DNA of 64,000 nucleotides from Candidatus Lernaella stagnicola (GCA_030765525.1 JAVCCK010000020.1:237051-301050), one strand, 5' to 3'. Shown: positions 53,099-62,222, numbered from the stretch's first letter. Made by a program: numbers and translations. The notes: generated by a model from the letters alone, not told the origin.

Positions 53099-54264
53099 GC
53101 GCCCGCCGTGAGCCGCGTGAAAAAACGCAGCAGCCCCTCGCCCCGACGCTGCCACGTGTAACGGGCGGCGAAGGCTCGCAGTTGATGCTCCTTTTCCGCG
53201 CGGTAGTCCGAATCTTCGAAAAGCTTTCGCAGCGCCGCCGCATAATTTGCCGCCGTGCCCGTTTCGACAATAACGCCGCCGCCGCTCTCGGCGAACAATT
53301 CCTCGAACACCGGCAAATCGGGAATCACCGGCACGACCCCGGCGCGCGCGTAATCAAATAGCTTCATCGGGCTGGTCACGTAGCGGTTGTAGAAAAGGTC
53401 TTCCAACGGGACCACCGCCGCGAAACATTCGGCCAGGCGTTCGGGCAAGTCGGCCGGCGCGTACCAACCGGCCAGAGTCAGCCGCTCGGCGACTCCGTAA
53501 TACACTGCCAGCTTGAGCAGCGCCTCGTGATGCCGGCCGTGTCCCACCAGCAGCAAGCGAGTTTCCTCCGGCAGTTCGGCGAGCGCGGCGACGATCGAAC
53601 CCACACCCTTATGTGGGTCGAGACTGCCCAGATACGCGATCTCGACGCACCGAGCGGGCTTCGCCGGCGGCTTGGTCGGGTGCAGCGCCGAACCACCCAC
53701 GCCGATCCGCCCCGCGAGGTTGTAGTGCGGTTCCAGTAATTTCTTTAGGCCCTCGGTAAGCACGATCACGCCGTCGACTTTCTCCAGCACGCGTTTTTCC
53801 ATTGCCTCCCGCCGCCGATGCATGTCGAGCTTGTCTGCCGGGAACAAGCCGTCGGCGCGCGCGTCGTCCTGGCCCAGCGAATACAGATTGTGCATTTCGT
53901 AGACGAGCTTCAGTGGCAGGTCGTAGCGCAATAGCAGATCGGCGAGCTTCAAGTCGCGCACCACCGCGACATCGAAACCGCCCGCGGCCAGCTTGCCGAG
54001 CACGGCTTTGCGAAACGGTCCGGACCAGCTCGGACGAAACAGTCCCCACTCCAAACGAATCGGCGGCAGCGACGGCAAGGCGAACGGCGTTGGATCCGGG
54101 ACGGCCAGGCGCGCCAACTCCGCTTTGGCGTTTTTTACCGGGCCCGGCGCCAGCAGCGTTGTTTCCGCGCCGGACAGGGCGTAACCCGTAGCCGCGCCCG
54201 TGACGAACGCCACGCCGGCTTCCCGCGTTCCCAGCGGCTGGTTGTGAATGACGGCGACCTTCAA
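53095..54264 (-). CDS. GT4 family glycosyltransferase
   Basis: The protein is 389 aa with the two Rossmann domains of GT-B enzymes. The C-terminal domain has CVEIAYLGSLDPHKGVGSI and RLLLVGHGRHHEALL for nucleotide-sugar binding, and VTSPMKLFDYARAGVVPV in the E-x7-E region, where the first Glu position is replaced. Cytosolic and probably active on a lipid-linked or surface glycan. It is divergent from a second GT4 gene across 52 bases, which suggests a shared promoter region and a joint pathway. Confidence 0.88.
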   Translation of the reverse strand: MKVAVIHNQPLGTREAGVAFVTGAATGYALSGAETTLLAPGPVKNAKAELARLAVPDPTPFALPSLPPIRLEWGLFRPSWSGPFRKAVLGKLAAGGFDVAVVRDLKLADLLLRYDLPLKLVYEMHNLYSLGQDDARADGLFPADKLDMHRRREAMEKRVLEKVDGVIVLTEGLKKLLEPHYNLAGRIGVGGSALHPTKPPAKPARCVEIAYLGSLDPHKGVGSIVAALAELPEETRLLLVGHGRHHEALLKLAVYYGVAERLTLAGWYAPADLPERLAECFAAVVPLEDLFYNRYVTSPMKLFDYARAGVVPVIPDLPVFEELFAESGGGVIVETGTAANYAAALRKLFEDSDYRAEKEHQLRAFAARYTWQRRGEGLLRFFTRLTAGA

Positions 54265-54316
54265 GTAAGCTGACCTCGTTTCAGTTAACCACCATTATGG
54301 TAGAGGACCCCGGCGG

Positions 54317-55417
54317 ATGGAAGCAAGCGAACGCCTCGTGACCGGCCACGTCGATATCGACCCCATGTGGCGCGGCGGTCAGCGTCAGGCTTTTCTACTG
54401 GCCACCGGCCTGGCCGCCCACGGGCATCCCACGCATTTCTTCACCGCACCCGAGACGCCGCTGGCCGGGCAACTGGCCGACACGCCGGTTCGCGTGCATG
54501 CCGTCCCCACCTGGGGCGAGTGGGATCCGTTCGCCGCGCGTCGCCTAGCCCGCGAGGCCAACGAAGCCGGTGTTCAGGTGCTCGCCGCGCATTCGGCGCA
54601 CGCGCACGGATTAGCCGTGCTGGCCCAAGCGTTCGGTTTGCGGGCGGCAGTTGTGGTGCACCGTCGGGTCGACAATCCCATCCGTCGCGGCTTTTTCAAC
54701 GACCGCAAATACGCGGCGCCGCGACACTTCATTGCCATCGGCGAGGCCGTTCGCGCCGCGTTGATGAGCGCCGCCGTGCCCGCCGAAAAGATTTCCGTCG
54801 TTTCCAGCGGCGTGCCGCCGCACGAACCGGTCGCTGGCGCAAAAGCGGCGCTGGCCGCGGCATGTGGTATCGATGCGGGCGTGCCGTGGGTCGGCGACGT
54901 CGCGGGTTTGGTCGATCACAAAGGCCATGCGCATTTGCTGGATGCGTGGCCGCGCGTGCGCGCCGACATCGACGCCGCCTTGATCCTTATCGGCGACGGA
55001 CCGCGGCGCAGCGCTTTGGAACAACATGCACGCGTCTTGAATATTAGCGACTCGGTGCACTTCGTCGGCTGGCGGGACGACGTTCCCGCGTGGCTTTCGG
55101 CGCTCGATGTGTTTGCCATGACCAGCGTTACCGAGGGCCTTTGCAGCGCGATTCTGGATGCGATGGCGGCTCGCGTGCCGGTTGTCGCCACGGCCGCCGG
55201 CGGTATTCCCGAACTCGTGATCGACGATCAGACCGGCCGGCTTGCCGCCGTCGCCGACCCCGCGGACATCGCCGCAAAACTGCGTCTGGCCCTTACTGAT
55301 CGCGACCGCGCCGCCGCGTTGGCCGCCGCTGCTTACGAGACGGTCTGGCGCGATCGGTCGGCCGACCGGATGGTGGAACGTACCGCGGCAATCTACCGTG
55401 GGCTGCTCTCGGTTTGA
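54317..55417 (+). CDS. GT4 family glycosyltransferase
   Basis: The protein is 366 aa from ATG 54317. The N-terminal domain starts VTGHVDIDPMWRGGQRQAFLLATGLAAHGH with the GG donor loop. The C-terminal domain has AGLVDHKGHAHLLDAWP, LILIGDGPRRSALEQ and SVTEGLCSAILDAMAARVPVVATAAGG; the E-x7-E motif becomes E-x7-D. It is cytosolic and likely works with the divergent GT4 gene on the same surface sugar. The acceptor is unknown. Confidence 0.9.
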   Translation: MEASERLVTGHVDIDPMWRGGQRQAFLLATGLAAHGHPTHFFTAPETPLAGQLADTPVRVHAVPTWGEWDPFAARRLAREANEAGVQVLAAHSAHAHGLAVLAQAFGLRAAVVVHRRVDNPIRRGFFNDRKYAAPRHFIAIGEAVRAALMSAAVPAEKISVVSSGVPPHEPVAGAKAALAAACGIDAGVPWVGDVAGLVDHKGHAHLLDAWPRVRADIDAALILIGDGPRRSALEQHARVLNISDSVHFVGWRDDVPAWLSALDVFAMTSVTEGLCSAILDAMAARVPVVATAAGGIPELVIDDQTGRLAAVADPADIAAKLRLALTDRDRAAALAAAAYETVWRDRSADRMVERTAAIYRGLLSV

Positions 55418-55431
55418 GTGTATAAATACAC
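55418..55431. promoter_or_regulatory. Palindrome in the 5' region of the por operon
   Basis: GTGTAT-AA-ATACAC is a perfect inverted repeat starting right after the GT4 stop, followed by CAATATTG (55431-55438). The block is very AT-rich and lies about 110 bases before the regulator ATG. It might be an operator, perhaps for the XRE-cupin protein itself. Confidence 0.4.
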
Positions 55432-55484
55432 AATATTGTTGGAATATATGCGATATGTATGCGGATCATGGGCGGTGGGCGGTC

Positions 55485-55513
55485 TTGAATCAGCGCCCGG
55501 CTCGTGCTACATA
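55485..55513 (+). promoter_or_regulatory. Possible promoter of the XRE-cupin/por operon
   Basis: TTGAAT (55485-55490), 17 bases and TACATA (55508-55513), with TGC before the -10. The start would be near 55520, and the ATG is at 55546. Confidence 0.4.
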
Positions 55514-55545
55514 TTCGTAGCCGCTTTCCAGTCAAGGAGGAGATC

Positions 55546-56148
55546 ATGCCCAGGGGCACGGTGAACGAACTCAAACAACTTGGGATCGGTCGGCGGGTGC
55601 AGATGCTGCGCCGCGCGAAAGGTTTGTCCCTTGAAGACCTCGCGCAGAAACTCAATCTATCCAAAGTGCTGCTCGCGCAAATTGAAGAGGACGTCGTACC
55701 GCCGACGGTGGCCACGTTGCTCAACATCTCGAAAATCCTTGGCGTCAGCATCGATCATTTCTTTACCGACGACGAGAGTTCCGGACGCATCGAGGTTACT
55801 CGAGCCGACAGCCGACTCTCCGTACATCAAGAATATCTGCCCGAAGGCGACCGCGGGCGACTTACCTACAATTACGAAAGCCTCGCCTACCGGTTGGCGA
55901 AGAAGAAGATGGAACCGTTCTACGTGGAATTCGGTCTGGAACCCCACAGCGGGACCGCACTCTCCCACGATGGCGAGGAATTCCTCTTCGTGATCGAGGG
56001 CGAAATCGATCTGGAGTTCGGGGAAGATCACATTCGTTTGGGACCCGGCGATTCGGTGTACTACCACGCCGTTGTACCGCACGACATCCGTGCAATCGGC
56101 CAAGGCAAGGCCAAAACGATTATTGTACTTTATCCGTACGCGAATTAA
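55546..56148 (+). CDS. XRE-cupin transcriptional regulator
   Basis: The protein is 200 aa from ATG 55546, directly behind AAGGAGGAG. Residues 15-75 are an XRE HTH (RVQMLRRAKGLSLEDLAQKLNLSKVLLAQIE). Residues 110-198 are a cupin domain: PHSGTALSHDGEEFLFVIEGEIDLEFGEDHIRLGPGDSVYYHA, which may bind a small ligand. It is the first gene upstream of the 2-oxoacid oxidoreductase operon, 91 bases before the gamma subunit. It likely adjusts that operon to an organic acid or acyl-CoA signal. Confidence 0.88.
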   Translation: MPRGTVNELKQLGIGRRVQMLRRAKGLSLEDLAQKLNLSKVLLAQIEEDVVPPTVATLLNISKILGVSIDHFFTDDESSGRIEVTRADSRLSVHQEYLPEGDRGRLTYNYESLAYRLAKKKMEPFYVEFGLEPHSGTALSHDGEEFLFVIEGEIDLEFGEDHIRLGPGDSVYYHAVVPHDIRAIGQGKAKTIIVLYPYAN

Positions 56149-56239
56149 TCCAAGCGGGGCCCTTTGCGGCCTCGCTGATCGTATCGGGCCGGTCGCGTTG
56201 TGGCACACCGCCGCCGGCCATCACCTCCGGGAGTGACAC

Positions 56240-56791
56240 ATGATCGAAATACGCTTTCACGGAAGAGGAGGGCAGGGCGCCGTTATCGCCAGTAAGGTAA
56301 TGGCGGTTGCGCTCTTCATGGAAGGCAAGTGGGTGCAGAGCTTTCCCAAGTTCGGCGTCGAGCGCCGCGGGGCCCCGGTGGAGGCGTTTCTGCGGGTCGA
56401 CAAAGACAAGATTCTTCTGCGCAACAACATCTACGAACCCGATCACATCATCGTGCTCGATCGCACGCTGATCGAAGCCGTCGATGTTACCACCGGGTTG
56501 GCCAAGGGCGGCCTCGTGCTCATCAACTCGAACCAGACGCCGGCCGACTTTCCTGATTTGGCCGACTTTTCGGTTGCCTGCGTCAATGCCTCGGCCATCG
56601 CCATTAAGCACCGCCTGGGCAGCCCGGCGCAGCCGATCGTCAACACGGCGATCCTCGGCGCGTTCGCTAAGGCTTCCGGCATGATGAGCATTGACTCCAT
56701 CTGCGAAGCGATTCGCCAGGATGTCCCCATCAAACCCGACGCAAACGCCACCGCCGCCCGCGAAGCGTTTGACATGGTCATCACGCAGTGA
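56240..56791 (+). CDS. porG: 2-oxoacid:ferredoxin oxidoreductase, gamma subunit
   Basis: The protein is 183 aa, a complete gamma domain: [18 protein letters not shown] at the start (CoA-binding region) and the conserved [12 protein letters not shown] block. It pairs with alpha, beta and the delta-type fusion encoded next. The complex converts a 2-oxoacid, CoA and oxidised ferredoxin to acyl-CoA, CO2 and reduced ferredoxin, or works in reverse. The substrate (pyruvate, 2-oxoisovalerate or 2-oxoglutarate) is not decided by motifs I can see, so the por name is provisional. Confidence 0.88.
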
Positions 56792-56802
56792 GGAAAACGA
56801 CG

Positions 56803-58563
56803 ATGGCAGAAGAACACAAACCGATCGTCTTCGCCGGCGCGCACGACATGCCCGAAACGGTGATGTCTATCTCCACCATGTTGTGGAATCGCACCGGCAG
56901 TTGGCGATACCTGCGACCCCAGTTCCAGGACCACGTTCCGGCCTGCAACGAAGCCTGTCCCGTCGGCAACGACATCGAGGGCTTTATCCGTCTCATCGGA
57001 GAAGGAAAACCGGGCGAGGCGTGGCGCCTGCTGAAGGAAGAAAACCCCATGCCCGCCGTAACCGGCCGGGTGTGCTACCACCCTTGCGAAAATGCCTGCA
57101 ACCGCAAGGATTTCGACCAACCTACGGCCATCCAGGCTCTCGAGCGCTACGCCGCTGACCACGCCGCCGACGTCGCACCGATGGAATTGTTGCGCGAGGA
57201 AAGCGGAAAGACCGTGGCCATCGTCGGCGCCGGGCCGGCCGGATTGGCCGCCGCCTATCACTTGCGCCGCCTTGGCCATCAGGTGACGGTATTCGACGCC
57301 TTGCCGCAGGCGGGCGGGTTGCTGCGTATCGGCATCCCCGCCTATCGCCTGCCGCGCGATATTCTAGATGCCGAGGTCGCGTCCATTGAACGCCTCGGCG
57401 TGCAATTCAAGCTGGGCGTGAAAGTCGGCGTCGATCTGCCCTTCGAGAAACTGGGCGAATACGACGCCGTCTTTATCGCCACCGGCGTGCATCTCAATCG
57501 CGTGCTGGGCATTGACGGTGAGGACGCCGAGGGCGTCGTCCCCGGTCTTAGCCTTTTGGCCAAAGTCGCGCTCGGCCAAAAATTCGATTGCGGCAAGAAC
57601 GTCGTCGTCATTGGCGGCGGTAACAGTGCGGTTGACGCGGCGCGGGTTGCGCGGCGCTTGGGCGCGGACGCCACGATTTACTATCGACGCACGCGGGTCG
57701 AAATGCCCGCCTTCGAAGAGGAAGTCGACGACGCCGAAGAGGAAGGCGTGAAGCTCGAGTTGCTTGCCGCGCCGGTGAAAATCGTCGTGCAGGACGGCCG
57801 CGTGGCGGGCGTCGAAATGCAGAAGATGGAACTGGGCGAGCCCGATGAATCCGGGCGGCGCCGTCCCGAACCGGTGCCCGGCAGCGAGTTCATCGTGCCC
57901 TGCGACATGGTCGTTTCGGCCATCGGCGAAAAGGGCGACATCGAATTCCTGCCGGCGGACGTCAAGCAGGAGTGGGGCAAGATCGTCATCGACGACTTCG
58001 GCCTCACCGGTAAACCGGGCGTGTTCGCCGGGGGCGACATCGCCAGCCCGCAGCAGAACGTCACACAGGCCTTGGGCGACGGCAAGCACGCCGCCATCGC
58101 CATCGACCGCTACCTGGGTGGCGCGACGATGGAGGAAATCGGCGACAACATCATCATCGGCGAGCGCGGCCGCGCCTCCATGGCTGCCTACGTGGGTGGC
58201 CGGGCGCACGCGAAGACCATCGGCCAGAAACGGGTTATCGTCTTTGACGACCTCAACAAGTGGCACTTCGAAAAAATCGAGCGGGTGACGACGCGTCGGC
58301 TGCCCGACGACCAGCGCACGGCGGGTTTCGAAGAAATCAACCTCGGCCTGACCGAATCTGAAGCCATGGCTGCGGCCGAACGCTGCTTCCACTGCGGCGT
58401 GTGTACGATGTGCGACATCTGCTACATGTTCTGTCCCGACGTCTTCATCCTGCACAAAACCGATGGCGAATACGGCTACGATATCAATTTCGACTACTGC
58501 AAGGGTTGCGGCATCTGCGTGCATGAATGTCCACGCGCGGCCATGATCCTGGTGGAGGAGTAA
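56803..58563 (+). CDS. GltD-like NAD(P)H oxidoreductase fused to a two-cluster ferredoxin (delta-type subunit)
   Basis: The protein is 586 aa from ATG 56803; an upstream GTG overlaps the previous stop and is poorer. The N-terminus is a GltD-type Fe-S domain with Cys48, Cys52, Cys91, Cys95 and Cys99 (CNEACPVG, CYHPCENAC). FAD binding is at VGAGPAG (141-147) and NAD(P)H binding at VVVIGGGNSAVDAARVARR. The last 80 residues hold two ferredoxin clusters, CGVCTMCDICYMFCP and CKGCGICVHECP. The order of genes places it as delta subunit, but fused to a pyridine nucleotide oxidoreductase that can connect ferredoxin with NAD(P)H. This fusion is known in some anaerobes, though not universal. Confidence 0.9.
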   Translation: MAEEHKPIVFAGAHDMPETVMSISTMLWNRTGSWRYLRPQFQDHVPACNEACPVGNDIEGFIRLIGEGKPGEAWRLLKEENPMPAVTGRVCYHPCENACNRKDFDQPTAIQALERYAADHAADVAPMELLREESGKTVAIVGAGPAGLAAAYHLRRLGHQVTVFDALPQAGGLLRIGIPAYRLPRDILDAEVASIERLGVQFKLGVKVGVDLPFEKLGEYDAVFIATGVHLNRVLGIDGEDAEGVVPGLSLLAKVALGQKFDCGKNVVVIGGGNSAVDAARVARRLGADATIYYRRTRVEMPAFEEEVDDAEEEGVKLELLAAPVKIVVQDGRVAGVEMQKMELGEPDESGRRRPEPVPGSEFIVPCDMVVSAIGEKGDIEFLPADVKQEWGKIVIDDFGLTGKPGVFAGGDIASPQQNVTQALGDGKHAAIAIDRYLGGATMEEIGDNIIIGERGRASMAAYVGGRAHAKTIGQKRVIVFDDLNKWHFEKIERVTTRRLPDDQRTAGFEEINLGLTESEAMAAAERCFHCGVCTMCDICYMFCPDVFILHKTDGEYGYDINFDYCKGCGICVHECPRAAMILVEE

Positions 58564-58566
58564 GCC

Positions 58567-59721
58567 ATGAAGAAAGTACTCATGGGCAATCACGCGGCGT
58601 CCTGGGCCGTCATGCGCGCCCGCGTGAAGGTGATCTCCGCCTACCCGATCACCCCCCAAACGCACATCGTCGAGGAGCTTTCGGAAATATGCGCCGACGG
58701 CCGCCTCGACGCCAAGTTCTTGAAGGTGGAGTCTGAACACTCGGCCATGGCCAGCGTGATCGCCGCCTCATCGACCGGCGTGCGCGTGTTCACCGCTTCC
58801 TCGTCCAATGGCCTGGCCTTGATGCACGAGATGCTGCACTGGGCCTCTGGCGCGCGCCTGCCGGTGGTGATGGTCAACGTCAACCGCGCCCTGGCCCCGG
58901 GCTGGAATATTTGGGCCGACCAAACCGATTCACTCGCCCAGCGCGACACCGGTTGGATTCAAATCTACGTGGAAGACAACCAAGAGGTGTTCGACACCGT
59001 CATCCAAGGATACCGCGTCGCCGAGCAGGTGATGCTGCCGGTGATGGTGTGTTACGACGCTTTCTTCCTGTCGCACACCTACGAACCGGTCGATATCCCC
59101 GATGAAGAACTTGTCGACAAGTTCCTGCCGCCTTACGATCCACTCCACTATTTGAACCCAGCCGATCCGCACAATTTCAGTGCGCTGGTCATGCCGGAGC
59201 ATTTCATGGAAATGCGGTGGAAGGTGCAGCGGGCTATGGAGCGCGTGCCGGAAGTCGCCGCGAAAACGCACGAGGAATTCGCCGACGTGTTCGACCGCCG
59301 CTACGGGTTGGTCGAAGCCATCGAATGCGACGACGCGGAAACCGTGCTCGTCACCTCCGGCACCACGACCAGCCCGGCAAGGGTCCTGGTTAAAAAGCTC
59401 CGCGAACAAGGCAAGAAAATCGGCGTGCTCAAACTGCGCTACTTCCGGCCTTTCCCCGGACCGCAGATTTACGACGTGCTCAAAGGCAAGAAAAGGGCGA
59501 TCGTCATCGATCGCAACATCAGCTTCGGCAAGGGCGGCATCTGGGCCGACGAACTGCGCGGCGCGCTGGCCAACTACGAGGACGTGCCGCCGGTTTACGG
59601 TTACGTCATGGGCCTGGGCGGTCGCGACATCACCCCCGACCAACTCGAGGAAATCGTCACTGAAGTCGAGGGCATGGGAAAACCGGACAGCCTCCTTTAC
59701 TGGAAGGGGTTGAAGGTATGA
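58567..59721 (+). CDS. porA: 2-oxoacid:ferredoxin oxidoreductase, alpha subunit
   Basis: The protein is 384 aa from ATG 58567, four bases after the delta fusion stop. The family motif AYPITPQTHIVEEL lies at about 24-37, and domain II is marked by TASSSNGLALMHEMLHWASG. The C-terminal transketolase-like domain contains VLVTSGTTTSPARVLVKKLREQGKKIGVLKLR. It binds the thiamine diphosphate pyrimidine side with the beta subunit. The first residues (GNHAASWAV) differ slightly from the common GNEAVAEA. Start and operon position are clear. Confidence 0.92.
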   Translation: MKKVLMGNHAASWAVMRARVKVISAYPITPQTHIVEELSEICADGRLDAKFLKVESEHSAMASVIAASSTGVRVFTASSSNGLALMHEMLHWASGARLPVVMVNVNRALAPGWNIWADQTDSLAQRDTGWIQIYVEDNQEVFDTVIQGYRVAEQVMLPVMVCYDAFFLSHTYEPVDIPDEELVDKFLPPYDPLHYLNPADPHNFSALVMPEHFMEMRWKVQRAMERVPEVAAKTHEEFADVFDRRYGLVEAIECDDAETVLVTSGTTTSPARVLVKKLREQGKKIGVLKLRYFRPFPGPQIYDVLKGKKRAIVIDRNISFGKGGIWADELRGALANYEDVPPVYGYVMGLGGRDITPDQLEEIVTEVEGMGKPDSLLYWKGLKV

Positions 59722-60605
59722 GAGAGAATTATCCGCGGCAAGAGATCATGATGAGCGGTCACCTCGCCTGCCAGGGCTGCGGCGGTTCAGCCGCCATGCG
59801 CCATGTCCTCAAGGCGATGGGCCCCGACACCATCATCGTACAACCGGCCTGCTGCTGGACCATCATCGGCGGCATGTTCCCCTACAGCGCCTTGAAGGTG
59901 CCCGTCTTCCATACCGCCTTCGAAACCAGCGGCGCCGCCCTCTCGGGCATCAAGGCCGCTCTGGACATGAAGGGCGACACCAAAACGCAGGTGATGGCCT
60001 TCGCCGGCGACGGCGGCACCTTCGATATCGGCCTGCAGGCCCTATCCGGCGCGGCCGAACGCAACGAAGATGTCATCTATTTTTGTTACGACAACGAAGC
60101 GTACATGAACACGGGCGTCCAGCGCTCCGGCGCCACCCCCGACAAAGCCTGGACAACCACCACTCCGGCCAACGCGCCCAAGGAGGGGCCGAAGAAGAAC
60201 ATCGTCCAGATCCTCGCCGGGCATAAGGTGCCCTACATCGCCACCGCCAACGTGGCCTTCCCCGAAGACCTGATCGCCAAGGTCAAGAAAGCCAAGGAAA
60301 TCCGCGGCACGAAGTTCATCCATATCCTTTCGCCGTGTCCGCCGGGCTGGAAAATCGCCAGCGACATGACCATCGAGATCGCCCGGCTGGCCACGTACAC
60401 CAAGGTTTTTCCCGTGTATGAGGTGTTCGACGGCGAGAGATACAACATCAACATCGAACCGCGCGACATTCCCGTCTTCGAGTACCTCAAGCCGCAAGGA
60501 CGCTTCCGCCACCTGACCGAACAGGACGTGGAAGAGATCCAAAGACGCGTCAACTACGAATGGCGCACGCTTCTGCACAAGGCGATGGACGAGTACTACC
60601 AGTAG
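59718..60605 (+). CDS. porB: 2-oxoacid:ferredoxin oxidoreductase, beta subunit
   Basis: The protein is 295 aa, overlapping porA by four bases. The Fe-S cysteines are in CQGCGG, CCW and CYDNE. The thiamine diphosphate motif GDGGTFDIGLQALSGAAERNEDV and the YDNEAYMNTGVQRSG sequence are diagnostic. It is the catalytic TPP half of the enzyme. The next 20 bases lead into a strong terminator, so the operon is XRE-cupin, gamma, delta fusion, alpha, beta. Confidence 0.94.
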   Translation: MRENYPRQEIMMSGHLACQGCGGSAAMRHVLKAMGPDTIIVQPACCWTIIGGMFPYSALKVPVFHTAFETSGAALSGIKAALDMKGDTKTQVMAFAGDGGTFDIGLQALSGAAERNEDVIYFCYDNEAYMNTGVQRSGATPDKAWTTTTPANAPKEGPKKNIVQILAGHKVPYIATANVAFPEDLIAKVKKAKEIRGTKFIHILSPCPPGWKIASDMTIEIARLATYTKVFPVYEVFDGERYNINIEPRDIPVFEYLKPQGRFRHLTEQDVEEIQRRVNYEWRTLLHKAMDEYYQ

Positions 60606-60626
60606 CAATCCGCAAGTCAGCAAACC

Positions 60627-60655
60627 GGCCGGGGCCAATAACCCCGGCCTTTTTT
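60627..60655 (+). terminator. Rho-independent terminator of the por operon
   Basis: GGCCGGGG (60627-60634) pairs with CCCCGGCC (60642-60649) over a seven-base loop, followed by six T. Confidence 0.95.
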
Positions 60656-60736
60656 GCCCCTGGACGTCGCGGGCGTTTCGGGCCGTCGACCGGCGCGGAG
60701 AAACCGACCGGTCAATAAATCCCTTGCTTTATTTGA

Positions 60737-60759
60737 CGCGATGTGTCACAAACATCGCG
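60737..60759. promoter_or_regulatory. 8-bp inverted repeat upstream of the MBL hydrolase
   Basis: CGCGATGT (60737-60744) and ACATCGCG (60752-60759) form a perfect inverted repeat with seven bases between. It lies 50 bases before the MBL gene ATG and overlaps a TTGACG (60733-60738) that could be a -35 box, so it could be an operator. Confidence 0.5.
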
Positions 60760-60809
60760 GATTGGCATCCGAGGGGAGGAGGGACACCGGCGTCGAAAGG
60801 ATTTACGCC

Positions 60810-61610
60810 ATGTACCAACTCACAAATGACTTGTCCGTTGCTTCGTCCGTTCTGTTCTCCAATGTCTGGCTTTTCGCCGACTCCAAGAACCGTCGCTTCT
60901 TAATCGACACCGGTGACGCCGCCGAACGCTGGCTGCTGCGCCGCTGCCTGAAGCGGGCGGGAATTACCCAACCCGGCGACATTACAGCGGTTCTGCTCAC
61001 CCACTGGCATCGCGATCACGCCGGCAACGCCGCCTGGCTGCGCGAAACCTACGGCTGCCCCGTTATCTGCCATGAAAACGACGCCCCGTACCTGGAGGCC
61101 ACCGCCGCACCTGAGCCGCTAACCGGTCTCAAGGCACCGGTGTGGGCCCGCGTCGGGCATCTGTTGCAGGATCTGTATCCGGCGCGCTGCGTGGTGGACG
61201 AAACCTTCCGTGCCGGGCCCTGGAAGTGGGGTTTCGAGATCATCCACACGCCCGGCCACACGCCGGGGACCGTGATGTTTTACCATCGCCCCACCGCGAC
61301 GCTCTTTTCCGGCGACGCGATTCTGACCGGCACCACACCGTTTAGGCTGGGGGAAATCGTCGGCCTCGCCGTGCCGGAATTCAGCCCGCACTTGGACGAA
61401 TGTCATGCCGCCACGCGCCAATATGTGAAAATAGCTCCGGAAATCAAGCGCTTGTGCGCCGGGCACGGACCCCTCGTCGAGGGCGACATCAACGCCAAGC
61501 TGCGCGCGCTCATCAACGGGGAACGGCAAGCGGCGCCCCTTTTGGGCATCGTGCGTAATCTGGTGGCCATGCCCCAACTCGCCAAGCAGTTGCTGCCCCG
61601 GCACGTATAG
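60810..61610 (+). CDS. MBL-fold metallohydrolase
   Basis: The protein is 266 aa from ATG 60810, which follows GAAAGGA; the longer frame from 60654 overlaps the por terminator and is unlikely. Zinc ligands are in THWHRDH (His65, His67, Asp69, His70), then IIHTPGHTPG and FSGDAI, and a late His in CAGHGP. It is a single-domain cytosolic hydrolase of the glyoxalase II/lactonase-like group. Its substrate is unknown. Confidence 0.88.
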   Translation: MYQLTNDLSVASSVLFSNVWLFADSKNRRFLIDTGDAAERWLLRRCLKRAGITQPGDITAVLLTHWHRDHAGNAAWLRETYGCPVICHENDAPYLEATAAPEPLTGLKAPVWARVGHLLQDLYPARCVVDETFRAGPWKWGFEIIHTPGHTPGTVMFYHRPTATLFSGDAILTGTTPFRLGEIVGLAVPEFSPHLDECHAATRQYVKIAPEIKRLCAGHGPLVEGDINAKLRALINGERQAAPLLGIVRNLVAMPQLAKQLLPRHV

Positions 61611-61655
61611 CGCGGGCCGAGGCGAGGGCGAAAAAGCCGGTTTTCGTGTGGTTTT

Positions 61656-62222
61656 CTAATCTTCGAGATCGGGATCCGGCTCTTCGCCGAACCAGACCAC
61701 CGCGTATTCATCCTTGATGGCCGCGCCGATGGCCTGCCAATCGTTGTCGGCCCACGTGTCCTTGTTACGAATGACGGCGTCGTGGCCGGAACTGCCCTTC
61801 CATTGGTCCAACGCCCCCTCGGCGTCGATACCGGCGCTCGACGACGCGGCGATTTCGTACCCTTCGCCCGGATATCCTGCGATTTCAGCCGGTTTGCTAT
61901 GCATGCACGCGGCGTTGGCGTGATCGTCGGTGTAGCAGCATTTCGTCCAATCGCCCTTTTCGGACCAGGAATGCAGGTTGCAATCGCCGTGCACCGGGTC
62001 GTGGTCGACCAGGTCGCGCACGTGGGCCTTGGCGGTGGTCATCAACGCGGGTGATTTGGGAATGCGCGGTAGCCCGTGATCCGCGCGGTAATCATTGACC
62101 AAATCAACCAACGCCGCGCCGGAGGTTTCGCCCTCCTCTTCAAAGAGTTCCTCACACCCAACCAGGATCAAAAAGAAAGCCGCGCACCCGAGGATCGCCA
62201 CAAAAACGAAAACGCGTTTCAT
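61656..62222 (-). CDS. CAP/SCP-domain lipoprotein
   Basis: The protein is 188 aa from ATG 62222. Lipobox LVGC (Cys23). Residues 35-180 resemble a CAP (SCP/Tpx-1/PR-1) domain: the NDYRADHGLPRIPKSPALMTTAKAHVRDL helix, a His in CNLHSW, the GYEIAASS region and SSGHDAVIRN. Cys pairs suggest disulfides. Such bacterial proteins are secreted and of unclear role. The region has no Asp stalk, unlike other lipoproteins here. It is divergent from the four-helix protein gene. Confidence 0.8.
   Translation of the reverse strand: MKRVFVFVAILGCAAFFLILVGCEELFEEEGETSGAALVDLVNDYRADHGLPRIPKSPALMTTAKAHVRDLVDHDPVHGDCNLHSWSEKGDWTKCCYTDDHANAACMHSKPAEIAGYPGEGYEIAASSSAGIDAEGALDQWKGSSGHDAVIRNKDTWADNDWQAIGAAIKDEYAVVWFGEEPDPDLED

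Noticed and set aside
57364-58740. 458-aa frame antisense to the GltD-ferredoxin fusion
   Set aside because: Shadow frame created by GC-rich third positions; no recognisable domain and no ribosome site.
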